Shown here: positions 40,901 to 52,900 of the stretch, piece after piece | How positions within the stretch are numbered: position 1 is the stretch's first letter | How the letters are laid out: every line of letters begins with the position of its first letter | From: Trichostrongylus colubriformis | Taxonomy: Eukaryota > Nematoda > Chromadorea > Rhabditida > Trichostrongylidae | Assembly (NCBI GenBank): GCA_963978905.1 | Contig: OZ022256.1 | Location: forward strand, 12,817,501 to 12,881,500 | Reading direction: 5' to 3' | Length of the DNA stretch: 64,000 bases | Position numbers and translations under genes: made by a program | Notes under the pieces: model-generated | Told to the model about the DNA's origin: nothing | Databases searched by the model: none | What the model saw: only the letters and a program-made list of their open reading frames with translations

Positions 40901-43900
40901 TATAAGCGTTCCTAAGACATATAGATATAGAAGAATGGAATGGACTCAGTGGCAACAAGCTTCTCATGGCGCACTGTGACCGGCAACGAAAAATGGATCT
41001 ACTACGTGAACTCTAAACGCAAAATCGAATCTATGCTGCATAGCTCAGCCGGCAGGTGGTTCCACAATACTGAAGAAGTGCGAAAATGGGTGAGCGAATG
41101 GATCGCTCCCAAACGGGCATCTCTTTATAGTGATGGTGCAACTAAGCTGTCAGGATCATGGGAAAAGATTATAGCCAGCAGTGACAAATATTTTGCCTGA
41201 TATCAAGTAGCACTTTTTTTTATAGTAAATGTGTTTTGTTTGCAAAAAAAGGCAAAAATCAAGTTCAGCACTTGATAATAGAGGCAAATGTGGGTTCTAG
41301 ATGCAATGCAAAATCAAAAGCGAAAAAATTGAATCAACAGAAGCACGAACATACCTAATTCAGCATAACAGTAGGCACCGATAGCTGTGAAGATTCCAGA
41401 CGCTGTCCATACTATCAACGAAAGACCAACGGAACCGGCCTCTAAAGGTGAAACGGTGAAGGTAGGGAACTGCATAAAAAACAATCTCTTGCAAAAGTGT
41501 TTATATATTGTTCGTTCGTGGTCCTGTGTCAAAACTGCTTTGTCCCACTAAATCAAAGTAGGTGGGGGCAGGGAGTAGCAATCTCTTCACGTACAGTCAA
41601 GGTGCACGCAATGCTGTATCATAGGAAATTCGTTGCACACTTTCCTCTCTTGCGATGGAAGCAGAGCTTCTTCTAGCTTCCGGATAGTGTATATATGGCG
41701 TTCGTACCGTGATTAAGGTGCATAGCTTCCGTGGGACGATTGGGAAGACACTAATTCGCTCAATAATCCACGTCCATTGCGTCAATTTTCTACGCACTAA
41801 TTTCGAGATTTCTTGTTGATTTGCTACACTTACATAAGGTTTCGAGAGATCCGGTACTGCTCGTTTTCTGAGCGGAAGTCACGTGCATCAACTTTAATTA
41901 TTATAAAAAATGAGACACGGATATCAACAATGTATAATAAAATATTAACCCTTCATTTGTGTACCTCCTCCCCCTTAACAGCGCTCACATTCTCTAGTAA
42001 CCCTACTGTATATAAAACGCTTTGTCTGTCTACGTCCGTCCCATTGTTCGCCCCTCAGTCAGTCATGAAATTAGGTATTATATGAAAAACGAACTGTGGA
42101 GATGGGGACAAGTGTGGTATGGGTAGGACATGGGACAGGAAGCAAAGACCACGCATGAACCAAGTTAAGCTCCGCCCACGGTGGGCGGGACTGGAATGAT
42201 CCGTTTCCAGCGCGAAAATTGTAAACTGGGCTCGGATGTGCCCCAAACGTGAGAAAAAGATGGATTTAGATTAGCGATGAGTTTCTGTAGGTCAAGAAAG
42301 AATCCTGGGCACAATGGGCGGAGCATTTGTTGTGGTGGGCGGAGCTTGGACGTTACATGAAAAACGACCCGTGGATATGGGGCAATAGGGATGGGTAGGG
42401 CATAGGACAAGAAGTAAGACACCCGTGCACTAAGTCAAGCTCCTCCCATGGTGGGCAGAGCGGGCAGTGAATTACTCCGTCCTCAGGAAAAAGAGCAATT
42501 TCGCCCGACCTACTGACGCACATGGTGTTTCGCGCGCGCTCACAGTAGTGTGCGCCAGCCAACTGGTTCATGATATAAGTCTTATGAAAGGCAATCCACC
42601 ATAAGTACCGCCCAGCAGCAGAACGCTGTCAGCTGAAGGTTCATCTAGCGCAAGTGTCCTTATTATGATATGAGGAACCGGAATGTGACGGTGCATAGCC
42701 GTCATTTAGTAGCATCAAGATGATTTGATTATTCCGTCGGCGTAAACTCAGCGATTCTCATACAGCCGATAATGTTGGATGCAGTGAATCTTCAGTGCTT
42801 GTTCAAAGTAGAATTAGTGTGGTGCAGTGCATTAGACGGAGCGGGCATCAGGAACACAAGGTTATTCACAAGCATGTTCATATATACACATAATTTAACG
42901 GTGCTACTGTTTCCAACTCCAAAATTGATGCTGTCCGTCCAGTTCGCAGTCCACGGTCTTATGATGGGTACTTCGCGTGGCCGCGTCTCGCACGCGTAGT
43001 AAGGCACCGTCATCGCTTCAGGATCCAACTGATACGGCGCACGTAACTAGCACTTTCGCGTTCGCCGCAACGTGAATTCGCCATCCTAACGGAATCCAAC
43101 CCGATCGGTCCTTAAGCGCTAAATTTGAGTTGACTTGAGGATCTCTGAAAGCCATCATCGAGGATGGTGCTCGCTTATCCTGGTAGAATACGATATTCGG
43201 ACCATATGAAGGAGGACGGCTCAAACTTCGATTAATACGAATTACACACCGGAATGTCTTCCTCAGAACTGCGATGCAAACGCGCTCCCCGAGATTTTTT
43301 TTTGATTTCAAGTTCGCTTTCTCAAATGCTATAAATGTGTTTCAGTGAAATTGGTGTTCTGAAGACCGTTTCATGCGATATCTAAAAACTCGTGTCATTC
43401 CAAACGCATATAACGGGGTCATTTCTTCCATCACCTCATTTTACCACCAACGACATTCACGTTTTATTATTAGGTTGAGTCCATTTGTCTCGGACAAATG
43501 GTAGTGATGATTTCTAGAGATTATGACTCAGCAACGAGACAAAAATGGACGCGCGAGGTATCGTAGGAATGAGTATAAAAAACTCTCTAAAGGAATCGTC
43601 CACGGAAAATGAGTTTTTGTGTTACCCATATATTTATGTTGTACTTGCCTAATGTTGGCCTCATGCAAAATTTCACGCGAAAAAATGTGAATCTGGCTGA
43701 GATACAGCACCGCAAAGTGCGGTCCCATTGGGCGGGGCCTCCGTGTAAAAGCCTCGTACCGCGTCCGCCGTGGTCTGAGACGCATTGTAGGAACAGAAGG
43801 TTACGTAAACAGTCCCACTCTCCGTTCCCAACGGCGGCGGAAGACAGGACGAGGCTTTTACACGGAGGCCCCGTCCACTGGGACCGCACTTTGTGGTGCT

Positions 43901-46900
43901 GTATCTCAGCCAGATTCACATTTTTTCGCGTGAGGCCAACATTAGGCAAATACAACATAAATATATGGGTAACACAAAAACTCATTTTCCGTGGACGATT
44001 CCTTTAAAGTACCGCAAAATAATCACTCCAAAGTAGTTTCATTCCGCCACCATGCGGCACGATTTCAAGCCGCCCAGAGATCACATCCCGCAAGGTCATA
44101 CTATTTCAATCGCTATGTGGCCAGGAACCCGCGGATATCGGCAGACGTCTAAAAGAAGTACAGTGTACTTGTGGCATTCAAAGTTTGCGTCGGGCGACTA
44201 TTCCATCGAAGACGAAGAACGCATTTAGTGGAGCGTACACGGCGTAGAGTACTGGGAGCTGCTCGATGAAGGTACATCATTATCCACCGACGTCTACACT
44301 CGTCAACTACGGGAATTGACAGCAAATGTCCAAAATTTGCAACGGCGGCGGTCACATGCCTACTTCCAGCACGACAACGGCAAACCGCACATTGCTAAAT
44401 TGACCAAGGCCGAGCTGCTCTCGTACAGTTGCTCCGTGCTTCCATACCCACCGTACTCCCCGAACCTGGCCCCTTCGGATCACCACCTTTCCTCCCACCT
44501 CCAATGCCACCTGGACGGCCAAAACTTCAAAACACCCGACGACGTCAGGAAGACACTCGAGAACTTCTTCGAGCTCCAGCCCTCGGTCTTCTAGAGCAAG
44601 GGCATCCATGATCTGTCTAACCGTGGCAGAAAGTCATCGATAAAGATGGAACATATTTCAAGTGAATACCAGTTGTCGTAAAAAGTTGTAGGATGATAAT
44701 TAAAATTTGTCCGATTCATAATGACTCAATCTAATACTATTCCATCGACATGCTGCAGCTGCTATAGCTCTTTCGCGGAACAGAAGGGGATAAGGATGGA
44801 AGTGGGTCCAGTATGCGCCACAGATGTGTCGCAGAGACAAAAGGGCAGACACGATTGGAAGTGGCAGTATATGATTGCCTGGAAAGTCATAGAAACCTGC
44901 ACCTACTGACCAAGTGATTTGTATGCTCATTGCTCATTTAACCTACATAGTTATGGCAAAGATCAAGTATGTACTCGGATAACTTCATGGTCTTGAATGA
45001 TAATTACATGCATGTCGTAATCGAGGAGTATTAATCAGCGCAACTTCTCATGCTTTTTTAAATGCTTGTTTAGAATTTCTCGCAAGTCTCCTATTTATGC
45101 TCTATGAATATGGAGATGTCAACAAAAGCAATGAGTGCCATAATTAGGTCAACTGTTTAAAGTGAAAACGAGCCGCATTGCTGTCTTATTGTTCACCAGT
45201 TGCCGGGCGCACACTACTGTGCGCGAAACACCATGTGCGTCAGTAGGTCGGCCTGTATTGCTCTTTTTCTTGAGGACAGAGTATTTCAGTGCACACCCAG
45301 CCCACCGTGGGCGGAGCTTAAATTAGTCCATGTGTGGTCTTCACTTCTTGTCCCATGCTCTACCCATCCAAACTTGTCCCCATATCCACAGGTCGTTTTT
45401 CATGTAACGTCCAAGCTCCGCCCACCAATTTAAATGCTACGCCCACTGTGCCCTGCATCCTTTCCTGACCTTCAGAAACTCATCCCTGACCTTGACCCAT
45501 CTTCTCCCTATGTTTGAGGCACATTCGAACCCAATCAACAATTTCTGAACATTCCACTACGGCCCCGCCCATTATGGGCGGAGCTTAACTTGGTCCATGT
45601 GTGGTCTTTACTTAGTGTCCCATGCCCTACCCATACCGCATTTGTCCCCATCTCCACAGGTCGTTTTTCATGTAACGTCGAAGCTCCGCCCACCGCTTTA
45701 AATGCTCCGCCCACTGCGCCTTGCATTCTTTCCTGACCTTCAGAAACTCATCCCTGACCTTGATCCATCTTCTCCCTACGTTAGGAGCACGTTCGAACGT
45801 AATCAACATTTTCGGGCTGAAAGCAAACATTCCAGTGCACGCCCCGCCCCCGTGGGCGGAGCTTAATTTGGTCCATGTTTGGTCTTTACTTAGTGTCCCA
45901 TGCCCTACCCATACCACATTTGTCCCCATCTCCACAGGTCGTTTTTCATGTAACGTCCAAGCTCCGCCCACCACTTGAAGTGCTCCGCCCACTGTGCCCA
46001 GGATTCTTTCTTGACCTACAGAAACTCATCCCTGACCTTGATCCATCTTCTCCCTATGTTTGGGGCACATTCGAACCCAATCAACAATTTTTGAACATTT
46101 CACGACGGCCCCGCCCATTATGGGCGGAGCGTAACTTGGTCCATGTGTGGTCTTTACTCAGTGTCCCATACCCTACCCATACCGCATTTGTCCCCATCTC
46201 CACAGGTCGTTTTTCATGTAACGTCCAAGCTCCGCCCACCACTTTAAATGCTCCGCCCACTGTGCCCTGCATTCTTTCCTGACCTTCAGAAACTCATCCC
46301 TGACCTTGATCCATCTTCTCCCTATGTTGAGGGCACATTCGAACCCAATCAACAATTTTTTAACATTCCCCGACGGCCCCGCCCATTATGGGCGGAGCTT
46401 AACTTGGTCCATGTGTGGTCTTTACTTAGTGTCCCATGCCCTACCCATACCGCATTTGTCCCCATCTCCACAGGTCGTTTTTCATGTAACGTCCAAGCTC
46501 CGCCCACCACTATAAATGCCCCGCCCACTGTGCCCTGCATTCTTTCCTGACCTTCAGAAACCCATCCCTGACCTAAATCCATCTTCTCCCTACGTTAGGA
46601 GCACGTTCGAACGTAATCAACATTTTCGGGCTGAAAGCCAAACATTCCAGTGCACGCCCCGCCCCCGTGGGCGGAGCTTAATTTGGTCCATGTGTGGTCT
46701 TTACTTCCTGTCCCATGCCCTACCCATACCACATTTGGCCCCATCTGCACAGGTCGTTTTTCACATGATACCTAATTTCGTGACAGACGGAGGGACAGAC
46801 GCCTTAGCGCTTTATGTATAGTATGGATAGTCACGCGGATCTGTGATCTGATATGACACGCGGCAGAGGCGTTCAAGTGGGGGCCGGCATGATAAGGAGG

Positions 46901-49900
46901 CCTGGAGCAACTTCTTCAAGGCTTTGATAGGTAGTTTTAAGCATGATTGCCACCAAATTATGCCATATACCGTCTAAATGAACTGCTAATGTTCACTTAT
47001 AAAAATCATTTCCCCTTTCTGAGAAGTCAAATTTTTGTATCTCATGCCTTGAAAGGGGTGGAGAGGTCAGTTCGTCATGAATCCTCATTGTTGAATGATC
47101 TTTTTTACAAGTTTTTATAGTAGGTTGCTGCTTTCCACCTTTACAACAAATAATAAATTATTTTGAAAACTAAGACACAGATGATGCGGAACAGTGGTGT
47201 TTTTCGGTTATTAATGAAACCAATAAATCAAAGTGGAACCAATAGACTGAAGGAATTTGTTTCTCACAGCGGTACGCCTCCGAAACATATTACCTGTTGT
47301 AATCGATGTACCTAGCCTTAACTCTTGTCGGATATTTTGTGAAAAGTGGACTGGTTAACCGAATAATGTGGATGGTAGAGGTGATTCATCATAGTATCTT
47401 CTCCTGTGTTCGACGCAGCAAAGTGATAATTTGATGACCTGGCCAAGATGAAATTGTGAGTGCTAGCGACGAAAAGGATAAAAAGGCCAAAATCAAGAAC
47501 AACCGAGAAATCCGTTCATTCCTTAGCTGTTGTGGCGGATGTGATTCCGGCGCGTTCCATCACCGACGTATCTGTGGAGCTACGAGCCTTTGATGTGTCT
47601 TATTGTTAGTGCTACGCACTCGGCATGCTTACTTTGCGGCATGACCATGTTCATACTTCGCGGCATCGTCGGCAGGGCGTGACCGCGTTGCTCTTCGTCT
47701 TCGGTCTTCGCTATGTCACTCTGCATCGTTGCTGCCGACGTGAAGCATGAAAGTGGCCTAACCTGTGAAAGGGACACAGCCACGAACGATTTGAAAGTTG
47801 AGTGGGATCCCGTTAAGGAGCTGTTCTAAGGTATTTTCCACTTGCCAGTCATCTTCTCATCGTTCTTTCATACAAGACATTTTTCCAGGTTCTGGAGCTC
47901 TAAGTTCACGGACTTTCCTGCAACCTCTACGAGTTATTGTGAGTTTAGTCAATACTCCGGTGTCCCATGTGACCGTTACTAAAGCGTCGAAAAATATGAG
48001 CCCGAACCATCCCTCGCGCCCCTCTGCGTCTCTAGCCTGGGTAGACTGCAGACGGGCGGGATACAATTCAGCCGTTCGCGAAAAATGCCTCGCCCTCGGC
48101 AACTCGCCCAACTGATGAAGTGCGGAGCGACAAGCCATGCTGCGGAATCATGATAAGACCCCGAGCCAACCTTTTTCGATGCGAGTTTCGCTACACATCA
48201 CATCTTCTAAACTGAGAGGTATGTTCTCAGAAAACATGTTTTCCCGTCTGTTACTTTCTCCTCACACCTCCCAGCGCCTATGAGTGTTAGCTTGGGATTG
48301 AGTGACATGAATGACATTTTCGATTCACTCTCTAAATAGCCTGAATACAGCCTAGTCGATTTATATGTAGAACGAACGCTATACGAAAAGGATTGTTATC
48401 GCATTTCCACTAATTTCTGACAAATGTGTTTCTGTCAGAGTTCATCGTCAAGATCAGATTGATATGATAGGAAGTGTTACAAAAGGAGATTGATATGAAA
48501 GGAAGTGTTGCAAAAGGTTAAAAAGTTATGATGAGTGGATGTTGCGTTCCGTCATGTCAAATTTCAGTGGAACTGGACTCTCAGTATGTGGGGAAGGGGC
48601 CTCTCAATAGCCATTTGATCCATAGTATAACTAGTGGAAAGACACAGTGATGAAGTAAGTGTTTTTCCTTATCAAATAGCTCTAGCAGTGGACACAGAGG
48701 GTTAGAAGCCTCATTGTTAGTAGGCCAGGCATATTTCGGGCGACGGCCTGGTGAATGTTAGCAAGTTCAAATTGCAATTTCAAATTTCTAGGAGCTAACA
48801 GTAAAAACTAATTTTTGATACTTTGATTTCAGATAGCTGCTATATCCGCTTAACACATATGCCCGGAAGTGCGAGCTCGAGTCCCGTCCGACAACGAAGC
48901 TTTTGCCCATGACTCCGCATCCCACTGCTAACAGTAAGAGTGGTACTCCGTGGTCAGTATTAGGAATTCTGGAGCACAGGATAGACGATGGATTGGATGT
49001 GATGAATTCTGTGGTAGAGCAAGTTGGTAAAGTACAAATACATCTGAGCGACTCTCAAACAGAGCATTGCTATAAGATTTAATTTGTAGCATTTCAAGAT
49101 TCATAGAGGCGTAGACACCAAAGCTTATCTATAAGGCTCAAAATCTTTTGCAATCACTTTTTTGCAACCGATTTGTAAAACCGTTTCTGAGCCTCTTGAA
49201 ATAAAACATTGGTCTCTTATTGTTTCATATTTACATGTAAATCACTGTACACTCTTCAATCAACCAACTCACTGTTCATCTAAAACTTAAAAGTACTCAC
49301 CAAGAGTATCCTTGTTGTAAAAATATTGCTTATTCTAGTTTTCACTCATATACTCGACAACGCCATAATAATACCACTATTGTTGATGAGAAATGAAAGA
49401 AATGAGTGAAGGAAAATGTTACATTGATTACAGATTACGGTACTGCATCACTTGTGTGGTACACACGTTAATTTTATGTCTAAATTAGCACAAGTTGGTA
49501 TATCACCTATTCTTGATCATTTTACCAGTTTCACCCTGTTCGAAAAGTAGGAGCAATGGAAATACGTATTGGTTTGGATTGCAGTATATAACCATGATGA
49601 GTTCATAATCGTAAGCAAAGTCTCTATCGAATATGGAATGTAAATGAGCAGGAATAAGTAAGAGTAATAAATAGCAATACAAAAAGCTAAAACTGAATTC
49701 GACAGATCATGAACTTACTTTCTTGAACACCGGTGGGTGATACAAATATACCGGATCCGATGATACATCCGACAATGATCGTAACACCATTGAACAACGT
49801 TAACGATTTGGCCAAGCCCTTGTCCGTTTCACCCTGTTCAACACCATCGACCTAAAGATATGTTAAGTTTAATTAAATGTCCTCGTTTAATGATCTAATC

Positions 49901-52900
49901 TTCTACACAGCCGTTTATCGTGTTGTTGTTCCACTTCAACATACACCATTCATCGGTCACACGGCATCATTACTCACTGCTTCGTACAAAAACCTAACGA
50001 GAACTGGCAGTAAACTTGCTGGCTGTGTCCGTCATATAAAGGCTCCTCCCATGTTCATTTGGTCTGCTACCACACATCTATCATGGAAAATACTAAGATA
50101 CAGGTGAGGCTATTTATGCGATTTCGAAATCATTTACGGCTTAATGGAATCGTCCATGAAAAAATGAGTTTCTCTGTTACCCTTATATTTATATTGTATT
50201 CGCCTAACGAGGGGTGCATACAAAGTTCCACGCGAAAAAGTGAGAATTTGGCTTCGATACAGCTTCACAAGGTGGTGGCCGACGGGGCGGGGCCTCGAAG
50301 TAGGTGCCCGCCCTGTCGTCTGCGTGCTTGGAAACGGAGAGTGGGACTGTCTACGTAACTTTCTGTCCCAACAATGTATCTCCGACCGCGGCGGACGACG
50401 GGGAGGGCAGTTTCTCGCAGGCTCCGCCCACCCGGCCGAAACTTTGTGGTGCTCTATCTTAGCCGGATTCGCATTTTTCGCGTGACACTTGCATGCAGCC
50501 CACATTAGGCAAATACAACATGAATATATGGGTGACAGGAAAACTCATTTTATTCGAGGAAGATTCCTTTAAATTCCAACTCAACCCGTTAATGTGACAA
50601 AATTGATATTCCTATTTGCTCGTGTTCCTTATTGGTGCATTATGCAAATTGAAATGATAATTAAATCATAAATAATAACAGTTTTGGGTATCGCATATTC
50701 ATCGCTGTGTGAAGAAGACCGAACTGCCAATACAGGGTGTCCCAAAATCATGGCCGCCATGTATTGCAATATTTTGTTGGCGTCAATAGAGTGAATGGAA
50801 AACCAATCCATTCACAGCTTTACTCACATCTTTGTAACAAGACACAGCGTCCGTCAAACCTTTTGGAAGGTTTGACGGACGTTTCGAAAAGTGATGAATT
50901 CGAAAAAATGGGGTCGACAGCGCTTTTGTATCAATTTGATTTCATAAACTAAAGCGCCTTGCCGCTAAGATCACCAGGTATAGTTGCGAAGGACTAGTGA
51001 GGCCAGCGCTTTACTATGTCTAACAGCGTGTTCTTCATGTCCACATTCCAGCGAGGCATGGTATACCCTACCAGATGTTGTTGGCCACAGTGGGTTGCCC
51101 TTAACGGTTCAGGACGTGGAAATTTTTTCGCTTGAACAAAAGTACGGTGAGGTGCGTGTCACCGTTGAAGCAAATGACCACTAAGTGCATTTGAAAAACT
51201 TCGGAAATCTCGAAAATACCATGAGCTTCACCCCGACAAGCATGCACCTTGGTAGAAGAAGATCCCGTGCACCTGCTGAGCAGCAAGTGAAAGAAGTGAA
51301 AGAAAAAGGACTGATACAATTGTATAGAGGAATACGAAGAAACACGAGTTCAGGCGCCCATAATTTTGGGACACCCTGTATAATGATAAGGCCATCATCA
51401 TATATGTTTCTCAACAGCACCTAATTAGGCCCTCACCATATTCCTTTACTTATCAGCTACAGGTTTTAATTTAAGAGCCATAAAATGCTGTCCCAGTCCG
51501 TTTTTTGGCAAAGATAGCTCAATAAGATTCACCACTTATCATACGCCCTAAGGTCATCATCCATTTATTTTTTGCATTTTTGTATGCAATAGCTGCACCT
51601 TTGATGAGACACTGATCTGGCGATAGCGCATGAATAAGAACCTAGTATATGTGGGGAGCCTGTCAAATAATACCCCCCATCGCCGAGTATTATATTTGTC
51701 TACATCTTCGTGATCGGTCATTCATTCCATAATTCTTTCAGGCGTATCGGATCGTCGGCTACACAGCCATTGCCATGTCATGCATCGCGGTGCTTTCAGT
51801 CTCAGCCACTCTGCCGATCCTCTATCTGTACGTGAACAGTGTGAAAACCACGATGACACAAGAGATGGCGGCATGCCGAAGTACAGCAAACGCGGTCTAT
51901 GCCGATGCGGCTGCCTTGCACGCTCTCCCAGTCAATCGAACAGCCCGTGAAGCTACCTACGAAACTACTGGCGGTGGCGGTGGTGGTGGTGGTTGCGGTG
52001 GCTGCTGCCTGCCCGGACCCCCTGGTCCAGAAGGCAAACCCGGTAGACCAGGAGCGCCAGGAATACCAGGATTGCCTGGCAGACCGGGAGCTCCAGGACG
52101 GCCGCCACAGTCACCATGTGAACCGATTACACCGCCTCCGTGTCCTCCGTGTCCTCCAGGACTTCCAGGGCCACCCGGACCTGCAGGACCACCAGGAAAC
52201 CCTGGTCCAGTGGGAGATCCAGGAGCACCTGGAGACAATGGTGAAATAGGACCTCGTGGCGAAAAAGGTCCACCTGGAATGCCTGGACTCATGGGAAGAC
52301 CGGGTGATAGCGGTGAACCCGGTGCAGATGCTCCCCCTGGGACACCAATTCCTGGACCACGTGGACCACCTGGCCCCATGGGACAGCCGGGTTTTCCAGG
52401 ACCTCCAGGACAAAACGGGCAGGTAAGCTTACATTGTTGTTGAAGTGATTTGGTTCTTACACAAGTCTGAACCGTTAAGGATGGTGCACCCGGACGCGAT
52501 GGGCCAAAAGGACCGCCTGGACCCCCAGGTGAGGCCGGAGGGCCCGGACAACCAGGAAACCCCGGAAATCCCGGTGCACCGGGTAAAGACGGTGAACGTG
52601 GTATTTGTCCTAAGTACTGTTCACTCGACGGCGGTGTATTCTTTGAAGACATGTCATGAAATGCTAATAAACTTCTATTCCTTGTCAGTGTGCCCATCAA
52701 CTTCTTTCGGTTAGTTTATGCTTGAGTGTCAGTTGGAGCAGGTTTTGGTGCCAAAGGCACTAGGGGTACCCTAAGCTGATATCCAGCTGAAGAGCTAAAA
52801 GGTTGGAACCCAGATAAGGACCAGATGAGGTTGACTTTTTGCAATTTTTTTTCAAATTTTGGACATGAAAAACCTGCCTGCGCCTCGTGACCATCACCGT

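Larger units (their letters stand above)
41442..49718. other. Transporter intron 2
   Basis: An 8.3-kb intron holding two opposed pieces of one repeat (42050-42575 and 45190-46815, the latter a tandem array), a complete foldback MITE (43588-44007), a mariner relic (44160-44594), a palindromic MITE (47645-47762) and a SINE (48835-48935). The stretch 46900-47600 and the stretch 48940-49700 show nothing I can assign. Confidence 0.55.

Noticed and set aside
43587..44007. Two identical-looking 132-codon frames on opposite strands
   Set aside because: They are mirror translations of one foldback MITE, not a duplicated gene.
45200..46821. Several 60-135 codon frames with repeated peptides, and a possible CRISPR-like array
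   Set aside because: The 267-280 bp tandem repeat explains both. There are no unique spacers and the genome is eukaryotic.
51957..52700. 247-codon minus-strand Gly/Pro-rich frame
   Set aside because: Complement of the collagen Gly-X-Y codons. The plus strand has the Cys pattern, N-terminal box and C-terminal signature.
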